A stretch of DNA of 64,000 nt from Chloranthus sessilifolius (lineage: Eukaryota > Streptophyta > Magnoliopsida > Chloranthales > Chloranthaceae), in contig CM037585.1 in NCBI GenBank assembly GCA_021018995.1, positions 127,748,831-127,812,830 of the forward strand. The letters are read 5' to 3'. This document shows, in pieces, positions 1-11,880 of this stretch. Positions within the stretch are counted from its first letter, which is position 1, and every line of letters begins with the position of its first letter. The notes below the pieces were generated by a model that was not told the origin of the DNA, searched no databases, and saw only the letters and a program-made list of their open reading frames with translations. A program made the position numbers and the translations under genes.

Positions 1-929
1 CTTGTATAGCGTGGAGTGTGTGCATATCAGTAAAAAGTTTATTCATTATAGATTTTTGTAAATTATAATTTTTAGAAAATATTTTCATCCAAACTCTCAC
101 TTTTTGGCATACTCTAAAAAATAATCAAAATTTTGGGTTCTTATAATATGATATGTTTTCGTGATAAATTCAAAGGACAATCAGCTAAAAAAAAAAATCT
201 TATTGAAAGGATAATCAATTCTTTTCATATAATTTTTTTATTTATTCATAGTATCTATTTCATATATCTTTACTAAACTCATATTTTTACAAATCGTAAA
301 TCACAATGGTCTTTCCTTCGACTTGTAATAGGGCTTTGGGTTTTCAGAAGGTTTCAAAGAAAATGGTAAAGAGGATTCAAAATTATTTCCAAGAGTTTAG
401 CTCTTCCTTCTCTTCTTCTATTTTTCAGCATCAGTAAGTATCCTTATTTTGGATAACTTTTTCCCATTTAATTTTCTTTTTATAAATTCTATTTTTTTCC
501 CAGTTTGGAAGCTTTTTGCTTCTCTTTTCACAAAATCGTCTTTTACAATTATTCATATTTTTTCTTTTCTTTTCCCATATTTTCATATATTTTTTTCTCA
601 GTTGTACCCTTTTCAGCAGATCCCTTATCTATGAACTCATACTCTTTTCAGTCCCTTTTTTTCTCTTCTTTTATATTCTAAACTCTAAAAAATTATAAGG
701 GTTAAGGATAGAAAGTTTTGGACAGTACATATGGTTAAGGGTTTATAAAATTCTGGTATAAAGAAATTTAGTTTTTAAGCTTCTAATATGGGTTCAAATG
801 GTAAAATATTATGGGATTTTTACTTTTTTGGCTTTGGTTTAAGAAAAGATGGTCTTTGGTCATTTTCATAATTTACTAATATGGATGTCTTATTGCTTTG
901 ATATATTCATTAGACAGTTCTAAATAAAT
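1..929. other. AT-rich non-coding flank of element A
   Basis: No gene is seen. The stretch is AT-rich with T-runs, and its short open frames are low-complexity and unlike any protein I know. It ends at the insertion point of element A. Because the right flank of A lies inside the Athila-like element C, this stretch is probably the continuation of C's 3' non-coding region, but I found no shared sequence that proves it. Confidence 0.5.
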
Positions 930-1316
930 TGTAGACACCCAAATTCGGCCCAAGGCCCGATCAGTCTATACTTCGAGAGAGATGTACCCCTGTGCTTCCG
1001 ATGGCACCCCTGAACCCTTGAGAATCTATCCAGACCTTTAAGAATCATCTAAAACCCATTAGAACCATTCTCCCAACCCTTAGAGATCACCTCTAAACCC
1101 TAGGATCCCTTCCCATACTCAACTTAGACCCTTCTGAGCATTTGAAGGGAGGAGAGTTACATTTTTTTATACAAACTACTACTGAGGATGATCCATATAC
1201 CATTGGAAAGAGGACTTCCCTAGCTTTCCAATGAGCCAAAGATCACCCAATTTGGAGTTGTGGTTCAAAAGTTATGGCCGTTTGAAGTTTCACATAAAAT
1301 CATGACTTTTTGCTCA

Positions 1317-1531
1317 GGCGTATGTATTACATACGCCCAGTAAATTTGGCCCCAGTTTGGTCAGGCGTATGTATTATATGCGCCTGACATTTTTGAGCCA
1401 AATTTGGCCAGGCGTATATAATACATACGCCCGGCATAGGTGGCCACAACACGGGCACCCATCTTCTCAGATTTCCCCTAGTTTTCTTGAATTTCACTGT
1501 GCATAAACTGGACGTATGTAATATATACGCC
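1317..1531. repeat. Palindrome cluster 1 (four copies, element A LTR)
   Basis: Four 21-base palindromes at 1317-1337, 1364-1384, 1411-1431 and 1511-1531. The first has perfect 10-base arms (GGCGTATGTA and its complement) around one central base; the others match at 8-9 of 10. The 1361-1387 copy extends to 13-base arms with two mismatches. The same motif returns at 3372-3533, 16431-16592 and 20358-20474, and in the 3' LTR at 22912-22932, 22959-22979 and, decayed, 23059-23079. Confidence 0.9.
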
Positions 1532-1805
1532 TAGCTTAGCTACAATATTTGTCATTAAATGCTCGAATTTCCTCCATCTGGTTTGACCCTTTGACCATCC
1601 CGTTGGTTAAGGTGGGTGTCTTGAGGTTGGTTGCACCCCCTTTGAGCTTATTGGCAACCCTGAAATCACCCTTGGTCTCACCCCATCATCTACCATTGAA
1701 ATCAGTTTCCCAAACCTCTAGGACCCTAAAAACCTAGAAAACCTTAGATAGAGGATTACCTAATTGTTAAACCAATTAGCTCTTAAGTGACCCTCTAACC
1801 CACCC

Positions 1806-1825
1806 CCTCTCTATAAATAGAGAGG
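1806..1825 (+). promoter_or_regulatory. LTR TATA box inside an inverted repeat
   Basis: TATAAATA at 1812-1819 is the likely core promoter of the LTR. It lies in a palindrome with 9-base arms (CCTCTCTAT and ATAGAGAGG) around AA. The 3' LTR keeps the TATA box (23352-23359), but one base of the right arm has changed there. Confidence 0.7.
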
Positions 1826-2518
1826 CCCCCCTCTTCCCAAAAGGGTTGAAAAAATCAAGGTTGAAAAGATTAGGGTGAAAGCTTGAGTTAGGAGAGAGAG
1901 AGCCCTAGTGAGAGAAAGTTTTTTTTTTTTTTTCAATCCTTTTCAACCCTTAGATTACCTCTTTAGGTTAAAGCTTAGTCCCTAGCTTCATCCCCACACT
2001 TCCTATCTACCGAATCCTAGTATTAGAGCCTATTCCTCTACCGTTTAAGCCACCTAAAGCCATCGGGAGCCCGCCAAAGCAAAGGTCTTCCACGGTGCAA
2101 CAAGGGCCCGTGAGCTCTGACTCACCCCTCTCTTCTTCTACCTTCTTGGTGTTTCCTCTATCCAAGGATTCAAGCCGTTACGCTGTCGAAATTTTGGTTT
2201 GGCTCAAAGCTTGATAGGACCGTATTGCCTTCGGGCAAGGGGAAGCTCCGCCCATTTATTTTTATTTTGGCCATAGATAGAGACCGCTACGTGCGGGTTG
2301 ATCGGGTGCCTAAACCCTTCCCGATCGATAACCGAAGCCCCTACCCTAGATCCATTGACAAAGACCGGTAAATCAGAATCATATTTAGCATTTCGGTGCT
2401 CAAAATATCGATTTAAAGGTTTCCCGAGTCACCAAAAGCTTCGGGTGGTGACTCTACATTTTATTCTATCGCGAGTGCATTGCCGCGACGGGTTCGAGAG
2501 GATCCATGCTCGCACAGA

Positions 2519-2536
2519 TGGAAACTCTGCTGGGGA
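2519..2536 (+). other. Primer-binding site of element A
   Basis: The 18 bases beginning TGGAAACTCTGCTGGGGA start two bases after the LTR end. The sequence closely resembles the primer site of Tat/Ogre elements, which I recall as being attributed to tRNA-Arg. The expected C at the fourth position reads A here, which may be decay. Confidence 0.8.
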
Positions 2537-4042
2537 TATCACCCTAGCGCTTCCCCTCTTGTTGGCCTTTATTTATTATTTTTTTTACTAACCATGGCAG
2601 TTTTTTTGTTCTAATTTTCTACTATTTTTCTTTATTTTTTGTTATTTTTACTAACTTACTCACCCCTACGATTCAGTCCTTTAAGTGCCTTAGCCGATTG
2701 GCGGGTCTACTTGTGCCTTTAAATTTCAGTTTTTTACGATTTTGTCATTTAAGCCGCCTTAGCCGTTTGGCGGGCCTGCTCGCATCTACTTTTCACGTCA
2801 TTTAAATTTCAGTCATTTACGAGCCTTAGCCATTTGGCGGGCCTATGTGCGCTCTTTATTTCAGTCATCATATCTCACCATTGAACGCCGGCCCGTTGAG
2901 GCGGCACGGGCTTGTCATCCCCGACCCGATTTTGGACTTAAATTCACGCCCCTTTAAAAATCTGTAATTAAAAGTGAACTAACAGTGTGGGGACATAATC
3001 AAATCTGTTTTTACGTATTTTGGATAGTTTTTTGGGGGGTTTAGGCGTAGATATAATTTACCTGGTTCCCAGTAAGGCGGCAGCCCTAGTGGTGATGATC
3101 CTGAAAAGAACCACCCTTTCCCGTACCTGAGAAGGAACTTTAGCCGGAGGTATATCAGCTGGGTTTCCAATTCCAATCAAGCCATAAAATCCACAATGGT
3201 GAGAGCGTAGACATCCCGAATTCAACCGTGTATCCCTAGGAAGTGGAAAGGAGGAACCCGATAACATACACAGTAGTCCCCGGGAGCATCCCTCCCAGAA
3301 AACCAGTCCAAAAGACCCATCTCGGGCTTGTTGTTTACTGTCAAAAGAAGCTTACAGAACTGTCTCTGCTAGGCGTGTATAATATATACACCCAGCCAAA
3401 AATTCCCAGAAATACGCAGGCGTATATAATATATACGCCCAGCCAAAATCCCCAGATTTAAGCCAGGCGTATATAATATATACGCCCATCCAAATCTGCT
3501 AAGTTTTGGTCAGGCGTATGAAATACATACGCCCAGCATATACTGGGTTCAGGCAGCCCGATCTAAGGCTCAATCCACCACCCAAGTTCCCCGATTAGCG
3601 GTATTAGTGCCCATAGTAGCCTCCCGCATTCTGTAACACCCAATATGCCCCCGCCCAGTCAAAAGAAGGTGACTTCTCACTGATTTGCTCCGGGGGATCG
3701 GGTCATTTGCGTGGATTCCCTCACCTTCAATAGAATGAAAGGGTTCCCTTTCGCTTCTTCCGAAGTGTGTTGGATCCCGCCGTGGGACCTACTAAAGGTG
3801 CATATATCACCTAAGACGGGAACTTTTCTAAGGCACCATATCATCATTCATTTAAGTAGGGGAGATAATTTTCATTTGAAAAATCCAAAAAAAATAAATA
3901 TACAGAAAAATCAAAATCTGTATATACGCGCACTTTCAGTGCGACCGTCACTACGGCGACCTCAAACCCAACCCGTAGAGGAAGAACTAGGAGAGTATTC
4001 GGCCCTTACCCAAGGCATCGGTACAACACTCGTCAACAGATC
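2537..4042 (+). other. 5' leader of element A, with a ~68-bp triple repeat
   Basis: No recognisable gene. Three diverged direct repeats share a CCTTAGCC...TTGGCGGG core at about 2688, 2757 and 2823, so the unit is 66-69 bp. A cluster of four palindromes follows at 3372-3533. Short open frames on both strands here resemble nothing known and are interrupted by the repeats. Confidence 0.6.
3372..3533. repeat. Palindrome cluster 2 (four copies, upstream of gag)
   Basis: Copies at 3372-3392, 3419-3439, 3466-3486 and 3513-3533, spaced exactly 47 bp apart. The second and third have perfect 10-base arms (GGCGTATATA and its complement) around a central A. They lie about 500 bp before the first long gag-frame ORF. 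It is the same motif as in the LTR, with the arm varying (TATATA or TATGTA). Confidence 0.9.
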
Positions 4043-4912
4043 ATGTCGAGCACCGATACATCCCCGCCATCATCCCCATCCCATTCCCATATAGGAGAAG
4101 ACCCGATCTCCAACACCTTCACCCAAACCCGGTTCGATGTCACGGGTCCATTTGGGGCACCCGTGTTCGCATCCACCCCATCCCCCGCCCTTACATTTTC
4201 CCAACATACCCCCATCTCATCCTCTACTGAAACACCTTATTTCCCAATCGACCCATACATCCCCATCTCCCATCCATACACCCTTACTGCACCCCCCTAC
4301 TCCCAAAGACCCCATCAGGAACCTCATCCCCCGCCTACCTCCCACACTCCGTCCACCTCATCATCCATGCCTCCTATATCCCATATCCCACTCACCTCAT
4401 CTCACATACCCTCCACATCACATGGTCCATCCACATCCCAACAGACCCCCCTATTTACCCAGGTTATGCCCAACTTTGCCCAGGGTGTGACCAGCAACCC
4501 ACCATCTTCCTTAGCCATACATTCACACCCTCCAAGCACAACCATTCATACCCCCCATACCCAGGTCATGCCCAATTTCATCCAACCCCCTCCGTCCTTG
4601 AATGGGCCATCGCCCTCCAATCTCACACCTGAATCCATGCCCTCAATGGAGGACATGAGAAGGATGTATGCCCTGTGGGCTACCTCTCAGAGTCCAACAT
4701 TCCAAACCCCACATCTAGGTCTCCAAAACCTCCATACCCCATTCGCCCATGACCATTCCCAACCACCCATCATTCATACCATCCATGATCCCTCACCTCA
4801 ATTTCAGGCTCATGCTGAAGCCCAACAGACCCAAGCCCCCTCATCTCAGGACCAAACCCACACGAATCCTTGGGCCCAAGCCCAAACCCATCAGACCCAG
4901 GTCCAGGCCTAA
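4043..4912 (+). pseudogene. Proline-rich N-terminal region in the gag frame (ORF1-like)
   Basis: About 289 codons open from ATG at 4043 to TAA at 4910-4912. The product is very rich in Pro, Ser, Thr and His, with no domain I recognise. Its frame is the same as gag and protease downstream, so it may be the N-terminal part of one long Gag precursor broken by stops, or the counterpart of the extra ORF1 that precedes gag in Ogre elements. I favour a single fused frame, because the next gag pieces (5597 on) are in register. Function unknown. Confidence 0.55.
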
Positions 4913-5360
4913 AACCCTCAAGGCCCATGGGCCCAAGCCCAAACTCATCAGACCTAGGCCCAAAATCCTCAAGGCCCATGGGCCAAGCCCAAACCTAGGC
5001 CCAAATTCCTCAAGGCCCATGAGCCCAAGCTCACACCCATCAGACCAAGACCCAGGCCTAAAATCCTCAAGGCCCATGGGCCCAAACCCTAAACCCATCA
5101 GACCCAAACCCAGGCCCAAACCCATCAGGCTCAGGGCCAGGCCCAAGCCCATCAGACCCAGGCCCAGTTCCAAGCCCCCCAGGGCCCTTGGACCCAAACC
5201 TATCAAACCCAAGCCCAAGCCCCATCACCCCGCACCCAATACCAACAGGGCCCATTAGCCCAAAATCATACCAACCCCCACACCCAGGCCCAAGGCCCAT
5301 TAACCCAAGCTTTCCAAAACCATCAAACCCAAACCCAAGGCCCATCCACCCACACTCATC
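4830..5360 (+). repeat. Degenerate tandem repeat of CCCAAGCCCA-type units
   Basis: A minisatellite-like stretch built of variants of AAGGCCCATGGGCCCAAGCC and CCCATCAGACCCAGG. It reads in all forward frames as Pro, Lys and Arg-rich low-complexity peptide. It falls in the Pro-rich part of the gag region and contains stops in the gag frame. Confidence 0.75.
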
Positions 5361-5596
5361 AAGGCCCGTTCACAAACCCCTTATCCCTTCACCAATACCC
5401 TTCATTCACCTACACCCCTTATACCCCCATCCCGCCTCTAACGGAAAATTCGATCCACCCTATGCCTCAAAACCACGCCTACAGCATCCCGCCACATCAA
5501 CCACACCCCCATCACCCCCAGAATATACACCCAGCTTAGCACATCATTCATCCACAAACCACTCATCCATTCACTCCCTCCCATCCCCTACAAGCC

Positions 5597-7231
5597 TTGT
5601 GGCCCCACCAGGTCGTCCAACCCATCATCCCCCAGGTCAAAATAACAGACCTCTCTCCTCACCAGTATAATGACCAACAGTTTGAGGAGGGTGAGATCCG
5701 CAACAGTGGAGAAGCTGCCAGCTTCGGCCCCCCCAGGCCCGTCATTGTCACACCCAGGGCCAAGCCAAACCAGGGGGAGGCAGTCCCAGCTACAAAAGAA
5801 TCAGAGCAGCTAAAAGAACAGATAGATAGAATACAGAAGCAGCTGACGAAGATGGGAGGGCTAGAACTGCATTCGATAGACTTTTCAGACTTGTGTCTGT
5901 TCTCAGATGTCCCCCTACCATAGAAATTCAAGATGCCGTTATTCGATAAGTATAATGGCACTAGTAATCCCATCGCCCACTTAAAATCTTACTGTGGGGA
6001 TATGTGTCAGTACGGCGGAGATGAACGACTCCTCATCAAAGTGCTCCAAAAGAGTCTGACGGGCCTAGCACTGAGATGGTTCACATTCCTAGAACCATCA
6101 ATGATAAAAACTTGGAAAGATCTGACACACTTATTCCAAGAACAGTATGTCTATAACATGGACATAGAGCCAAGGAAGTCAGATCTGGCCAGTTTGAAGT
6201 AAAGGCATGATGAAACTTTCAGTGCCTACTTAGGGAGGTGGAGGGCATTGGCCGCCCAGGTGACCCACCGAATTTTGGATGATGAGCAGATTGAATTAAT
6301 AACCAAGGGAGCGCTCCCAGTCATCGCAGAATTCTTGGTATATCAGCAGCAGTCCAGTTTTGCTGATTTGGTCCGAAATGCCAACTGTTGCGAAGACGCC
6401 GTCAGAGAGGGCAGATTGGGAAAGAGTATGGCCAACGGGGCCGCTCGGGTTCGGAAAGCCACTGAACCAAGGATTGAAAGAAGACTAGGGGAAGAGGTGT
6501 AGAACATTGTTTATCCCTAGGCCAATACCACCCTGATACAGCTCCATGCCACACACCCACCCCCAGCCCGTTTCGAACAAGCGCCAAGGCCGAGCAATGG
6601 ACCGAGGGCCCCGTTCACCCAGGAACAGATGAAAGCACGATTCGAACGGGTCTTCACGCTGTTAGGACAATCGTTAAGTATCTTATTACCCGTGTTGCTA
6701 CAAAAGGGTTTTGTTAATTTACTCCAGCCTCGCCTACCACCCAATCTAATACCAAGAAACTATGATCTGAACTTGCATTGTAACTTCCACCAGGGACCAG
6801 GTCACCCTACGGATCGGTGCTTCCTACTAAAGCACGCAATCCATGATTTAATAGAGGCGGAAAAAATTATTCCCCCGCCACTTCCTCAAGGGAAGAACCA
6901 GCATATCCATCAGGCCCCTCTGCCACCGCATCCAGGAGGCCCCAGGCCTAACATCCACTGCGTGGAAGTGGAAGAGGAAGAGTTTGACCCCTCGGATTAC
7001 ATCAGTAATCAAGAAGAGTTTTCATTTACCAGGCTGAACGAGGTTGAACCAATTGTAGGGGTAATCGAGCCGCTGTATTTAGCCCATTACTTCCCCACCC
7101 CGGCATACCAAGAAGAGCCCCTAGATTTAGGGCAGTATTTTTTCACCTCCGCTCCTGCCTATCAAATCCAAATGGGCCCAGCCCGACCGCAATCATACGC
7201 ATATCCTCCCCACACCCAATTTATCCCATAG
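5597..7231 (+). pseudogene. Gag of element A (broken)
   Basis: Encodes the structural Gag protein that packages element RNA. The segment from 5933 (MPLFDKYNGTSNPIAHLKSY) is the conserved Tat-type Gag core, followed by the tryptophan- and QRH-type helices. A zinc-knuckle-like motif (C-x2-H...GH...C) lies at about 6779-6820, then an acidic stretch near 6970-7010. All pieces are in one frame, interrupted by stops at 5921 (TAG), 6200 (TAA), 6500 and 6518 (TAG) and 7229 (TAG). The one at 6200 replaces a conserved glutamine codon by a single C-to-T change. There is no frameshift. A coiled-coil stretch (about 5800-5860) precedes the core. Confidence 0.88.
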
Positions 7232-8203
7232 TACACACCACCTCCTAATCACCCCATCCCACACACTATCCCACCGTCAGCCACCCCATATACCTCTCCG
7301 TCACGCCCAAATCACCCCACGCCATATATAAATCCACCACCCCCATACTACCCCACCTCATACACACCCCCAAATCCCACCGCCCAGCATACTACCCCAC
7401 CATCCCCAAATCACCTCTCCCAATACACAACTCCACCATCCCCAAATCACCTCGCGCAATATACAACTCCACCGTCCCTAAATCACCCTGCCCGATGCAC
7501 AACTCCATCATCCCCGATCTACCCCGTTTCATCCACGAACCCATCATCGCCCCACCATGCCACTCTGACTACAAACCCTTCGTACCAGTACCCCCCGCTC
7601 CGTTTACTACCCGTCATACCCCTATTGCCCCCTCCACCCACACCTCCGACATTTCCCTCACCCTATGCCAGTCACACCCCACCATCCCTACATTATTTTT
7701 TTGCCCCAATCAATGCCACCCATCCAAACAGACAACCCCTCACCCACTCCCCTTATCACCCGCTCCCAATCATCATTGGTCTTACCATGCCCCGATAACG
7801 CCTGCACAAACCCCCTCCGCACCCTCAAACCCAACTTTGCCAATTCCCGCCAATACCATTACACCCCCTATTGGAGTAAACCTAGTTGGGCCCAAGAATT
7901 CGACATACCTAGCCCAATCCGCCCCAGAATCACCAAGCACTCCCTTCCTCATTCCGAAACCCGCCTATGACCCGCATCAAGTGCCGTTAAGTTACGAGCA
8001 GACGGACATGAATGCTGGTCGCGATCGAAGAAGAAAGGTTGAATTTTCACCCAGTCGGTGGGATTTCTACGGCGAAGCATCGGGGCGGAGGAGAGGAGAA
8101 GAAGAAAGAGCAGGCTGTAGGAAACCCCTTCGAGAAAATGGCTAGAGAGCATGTGTTGGAGACACAGCTCAAGAGGACACCTGCGCATATTACTGTCTAG
8201 GAT
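7232..8203 (+). other. Pro/His-rich gag-protease linker with short tandem repeats
   Basis: Continues in the gag frame after the TAG at 7229 as low-complexity Pro, Thr, His, Asn peptide. At 7385-7510 a 48-base unit (peptide QYTTPPSPNHL) is repeated about three times. Other-frame ORFs here are shadows of the biased composition. It ends before the protease domain. Confidence 0.6.
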
Positions 8204-9469
8204 TTGTTAATCACGTCCCCGCTCCACTTTCAAGCCTTAATGGGAGCGCTCAAAGACGCACATGTTTCCACCCACGTAACCCCAGATGAAGTAGGAGAGA
8301 TAATTGGGCAAGTATTAGCCCCAAATTCCATCTCATTCACTGATGCGGATCTGCTGCTCGAAGGGAATAACCACTCTAAGCCCCTGAATATAACAGTGGA
8401 AGTAGGGAACCTGGTGGTGCTGTTGGTCTTGATAGACAACGGGTCGACACTGAACGTATGCCCTCTAAGGACGGTAATCAAAATCGGTGCGAACCCCAAC
8501 ACCTTCCAGCCATCCATAACAAGTGCTAGGGGATTCGACAACACTCGGAGAGAAATCATAGGAGAGGTAAACCTTGACCTGATCATCGGGCCGCAAACCT
8601 TCACTATCCCCTTCCAGGTAATAGACATCAAGTCTACGTTTAATCTATTATTAGGCCGACCGTGGTTACATGAGATCGGGGCAATACCATCTACTCTACA
8701 CCAAAAACTCTGATTCATCTTAGGCGGAAGAATCGTCATTATCGTAGGTGAGAGCAGAGAAGACAGGGAGCGGAGCACTCTGCACATTGAAAATTCGAAA
8801 GTGCTTGACATTCTGCACACAGCAGATGACACCGATTTCCATCGATTTGAGTATGACTTTTCAGCTGCCACCCTTGAGTCGCCTGAGAAAACCCCTGCCA
8901 AAACTGGGGTAGGAATGGATGCGGCAGTGTTCATGCTCCACAAATGGGGCCACCAAAAGGGGAAAGGTTTGGGCCCACGCCTTCAAGGAAGAAGAGACCC
9001 CGTCAGGGCTAAGGGGCAGCAAACCAGATTTGGCCTGGGCTACAAGCCCGATGAAGAAGAAGTCAAAGAGGCCAAAGAAAAGATGAGAGACAGCTGACCG
9101 GGCGGAGGAATCAACCTGGAAGAAGAAACTCCCGCCCGACCCCACATCCGTCAAACCTTTGTGAGCGCCGGGGTAGTAAAGATTGATCTGAATGGGGAGA
9201 CAAGGGTGACCCCACACAAGCTTGCTTCTGCCCACCCTACTAACCCGTACATCATCCCCCCGGACCTCGAGGTGGACTTGGCAGCCCTCTCCTTGTTTGA
9301 GGAAGAAGTCCACGGGCCCACCCATCACTCTAGCACTAGCCACTTTGGGCCCACCCTAACCTTCAAAGACAGGGTCCCAGAGGATCCCTCCATAAACATG
9401 CTGAGGGGGGAACTACAAGAGCCTATTGATGCCGTTTCCAACCGAAAGGGTAAATGCCAAGCCTCGCAG
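8204..9469 (+). pseudogene. Aspartic protease and G-patch-like region of element A
   Basis: The retropepsin active site reads DNGS in IDNGSTLNVCPL (about 8435), and the conserved LLGRPWLHEIGAIPS motif is at about 8650-8695. A TGA at 8711 interrupts the frame. Further on, about 8915-9043, is a glycine-patterned stretch with HKWG, GKGLG, LQG and FGLGY that resembles a G-patch, an RNA-binding module also found after protease in some retroviruses. A second TGA lies at about 9095. The segment ends at CAG|GTAAGT (9469/9470), a consensus splice donor in phase 0. It shares the frame of gag, so gag and protease were probably one polyprotein. Confidence 0.85.
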
Positions 9470-9617
9470 GTAAGTAACTGGGCATCTTTGCCCCAACTCC
9501 TGGGAGCCGCCAAATGTTGTGAATACGGCACCGGCTCTAAAAAAAAAACAACTTGTAAGAAGTGGGGTTAGCCTCTGGGACACTCTACCCTGTATATATA
9601 GAGATCCACCTCGCCAG
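9470..9617 (+). other. Candidate intron between protease and RT
   Basis: The donor CAG|GTAAGTAA at 9470 fits the consensus closely. The acceptor CTCGCCAG|GGG at 9617 is preceded by a modest pyrimidine tract. Removing these 148 bases joins the gag-pro frame to the RT frame without a stop at the junction (both sides phase 0). Ogre elements are known to splice out an intron between protease and RT. The acceptor choice is mine, and others are possible. Confidence 0.5.
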
Positions 9618-11880
9618 GGGCTGACTTTCGAAAAATTGAAAAAAATCATAAAAATAGAAAAAATACCAATTCTAAAAATATTATCCTTTAAAATTCCCAA
9701 TAAAATTGAAAATGATGACGTGATACCTGTCCCACGCGAAGCCGACCCCTTCCCTGTAGAAATACGAGAAGAGGGAGGAGTCACAAGTCTGGACGAGGAA
9801 GGTCAAGTCGATGAGCTCCCCAATGAGCTCCTCAAGCAATTTGCCGATTTTGAGAATGGCCCTACCCCGATCGTCGAAGAGACAGAGGACGTTAATTTGG
9901 GCACCGAAGAGGTCCCTAGAATCACCAAAATCGGAACATCACTATCCCCTGCGGAGAGAGAGAGTATGATAGACTTCCTCCGGTCATACCAAGACGTCTT
10001 TGCATGGTCGTATGAAGACATGCTTGGTTTGGATACCGATTTGGTTGAACATGAGTTGCCACTCTACCCTGATTGCAAGCCGGTTAAACATAAGCTGAGA
10101 CGTCTCTGACCTGAATGGATGTTGAAAACCAAGGACGAGGTCATTAAGTAGTATGACGCGGGTTTCCTCATGGTATCTAAGTACCCGTAATGGCTGACCA
10201 ATATCGTCCTCGTTCCAAAGAAGGATGGAAAGGTTCGAATGTGCATTGATTTTTGAAATCTCAACAAGGCAAGCTCTAAGGATGACTTCCCATTACCCCA
10301 CATCGATATCTTGGTCGATCACACTGCTAAGCACGGGATGCTTTCTTTCATGGATGGGTTCTCGAGCTATAATCAGATTAAGATGGCAGAGGCCGATCGA
10401 GAGAAAACTACGTTCATCACTCCCTGGGGAACCTTCTGCTACAAGGTGATGCCATTCGGGCTCAAGAACACCGGGGCAACCTACCAGAGAGCAATGACGG
10501 CCTTATTCCACGACATGATGCACCGAGAGATTGAAGTGTACGTCGATGATATGATTGGCAAATCGCCGGAAAGGGACGACCACTTGGTAAACCTTCAGAA
10601 GCTGCTCGAAAGGTTGAGAAAGTATAGGCTGTGGTTGAATCCTCAGAAGTGCGCATTTGGCGCTATGTCAGGAAAACTATTAGGTTTTATCGTCAGTAGG
10701 AGAGGCATCGAGGTCGATCCGACCAAGATCAAGGCCATCACTGAAATGCCGCCACCGTCTATCGAGAAAGAGGTCAGAGGCTTTTTAGGCAGAATCCAGT
10801 ACATCAGTCGGTTCATTGCACAGTTAACTCTGATATGCGTACCAATCTTTAAACTAGTAAGAAAGGATTCACCAGTTGAATGGAATGACGACTACCAAGC
10901 TGCAATTGATAAGATCAAGGGTTACCTCCTAAATCCTCCAGTATTGGTACCACCTGTACCTGGTAGACCCTTGATAATGTACCTATCCACGACAGAGTTT
11001 TTCATGAGCTGTGTTGGGGTAGCACGATGAGACAGGAAGAAGAGAGCAGGCCATCTACTACCTAAGCAAGAAGTTCACTGATTATGAGACGCGCTACTCT
11101 CATCTGGAAAAGGCATGCCTAGCGCTCGTGTGGGCTACTCAAAAACTTCGACACTACTTGTTATCCCAAGCCGTCCTACTTCTAACGCGGATGGATCCCC
11201 TGAAGTACCTGTTCGAGAAACCTGCTCTCATTGGCCGAACTGTGCGATTGCAGCTATTATTATCTGAATTCGACATCACATACGTCACTCAGAAATCGAT
11301 CAAGGGGCAGGCGCTCGCCGATCATCTTGCTGAGAACCCTCTGCCTGACTATGAGCATTTAAGAACTGAATTGCCAGATGAAGATATCCTGTTCATGACA
11401 GAAGATGATATAAAAGAAGCAGAGGAATCATGGGTAATGCACTTTGACGGTGCATCGCATGTCGAAGGCCAAGGAGTTGGTGCCATCCTGATTTCACCAA
11501 AAGGATCCCATGTACCGATCTCTATCAAGCTCAACTTCCCCTGCACTAACAATATGGCTGAGTATGAAGCTTGCGCCGCCGGTCTACAGGCAGCTCTCGA
11601 TCTGAATGTAACTCACTTTCGTGTATTTGGCGATTCACAGTTAATCATATGCCAGATGAATGGTGACTGGAAGACAAAAGACGAGAAACTGATCCCCTAT
11701 CATGACCTCAAGGATCTAATAGCTTGCTTCCAAAATGTAACTTTCTCATACGTCCCCCGGATAAGGAATCGCTTTGCCGACGCATTAGCAACTTTGGCGT
11801 CGATGATTGAAATCCCCTATGGTGTTGAGATGAAGTCGATCATGATCGATCAGAGGAATGAGTCGGCCTTCTACCTCTAG
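9618..11880 (+). pseudogene. Reverse transcriptase-RNase H of element A
   Basis: Copies element RNA into DNA. The RT domain carries the catalytic YVDD at about 10539-10550 and the flanking blocks FSSYNQIKMA and MPFGLKNTGATYQRAM. RNase H follows from about 11430 (HFDGAS, NMAEYEA, FGDSQL). Four in-frame stops lie before the palm: TGA 10107, TAG 10149, TAA 10188, TGA 10254. At each, the related copy at 59355-59056 has Arg or Gln, so each is one C-to-T change away. A frameshift and a stop lie at about 11010-11030, after which the frame moves by one. TAG at 11878 ends the piece in place of another Gln. Confidence 0.92.

Larger units (their letters stand above)
930..2516 (+). repeat. 5' LTR of element A
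   Basis: Starts TGTAGACACCC and ends GCTCGCACA, with the second copy at 22525-24093. It holds four copies of a TATA-rich palindrome in the upstream part (1317-1531), a TATA box near 1812, and a long downstream part with CT-rich stretches. The 3' copy has a small insertion relative to this one near 23470-23510. Confidence 0.93.

Noticed and set aside
1317-1531. Palindromes read as CRISPR-like repeats with spacers
   Set aside because: The spacers are similar to each other, the copies lie inside plant LTRs, and the sequence is eukaryotic. Not a CRISPR array.
4841-5345. Minus-strand ORFs rich in Gly and Leu
   Set aside because: Shadows of the CCCAAGCCCA minisatellite. Every frame is open because of the composition.
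8230-8943. Minus-strand ORF of 237 codons
   Set aside because: Lies opposite the protease domain of element A, with no recognisable motif. A shadow of the true frame.
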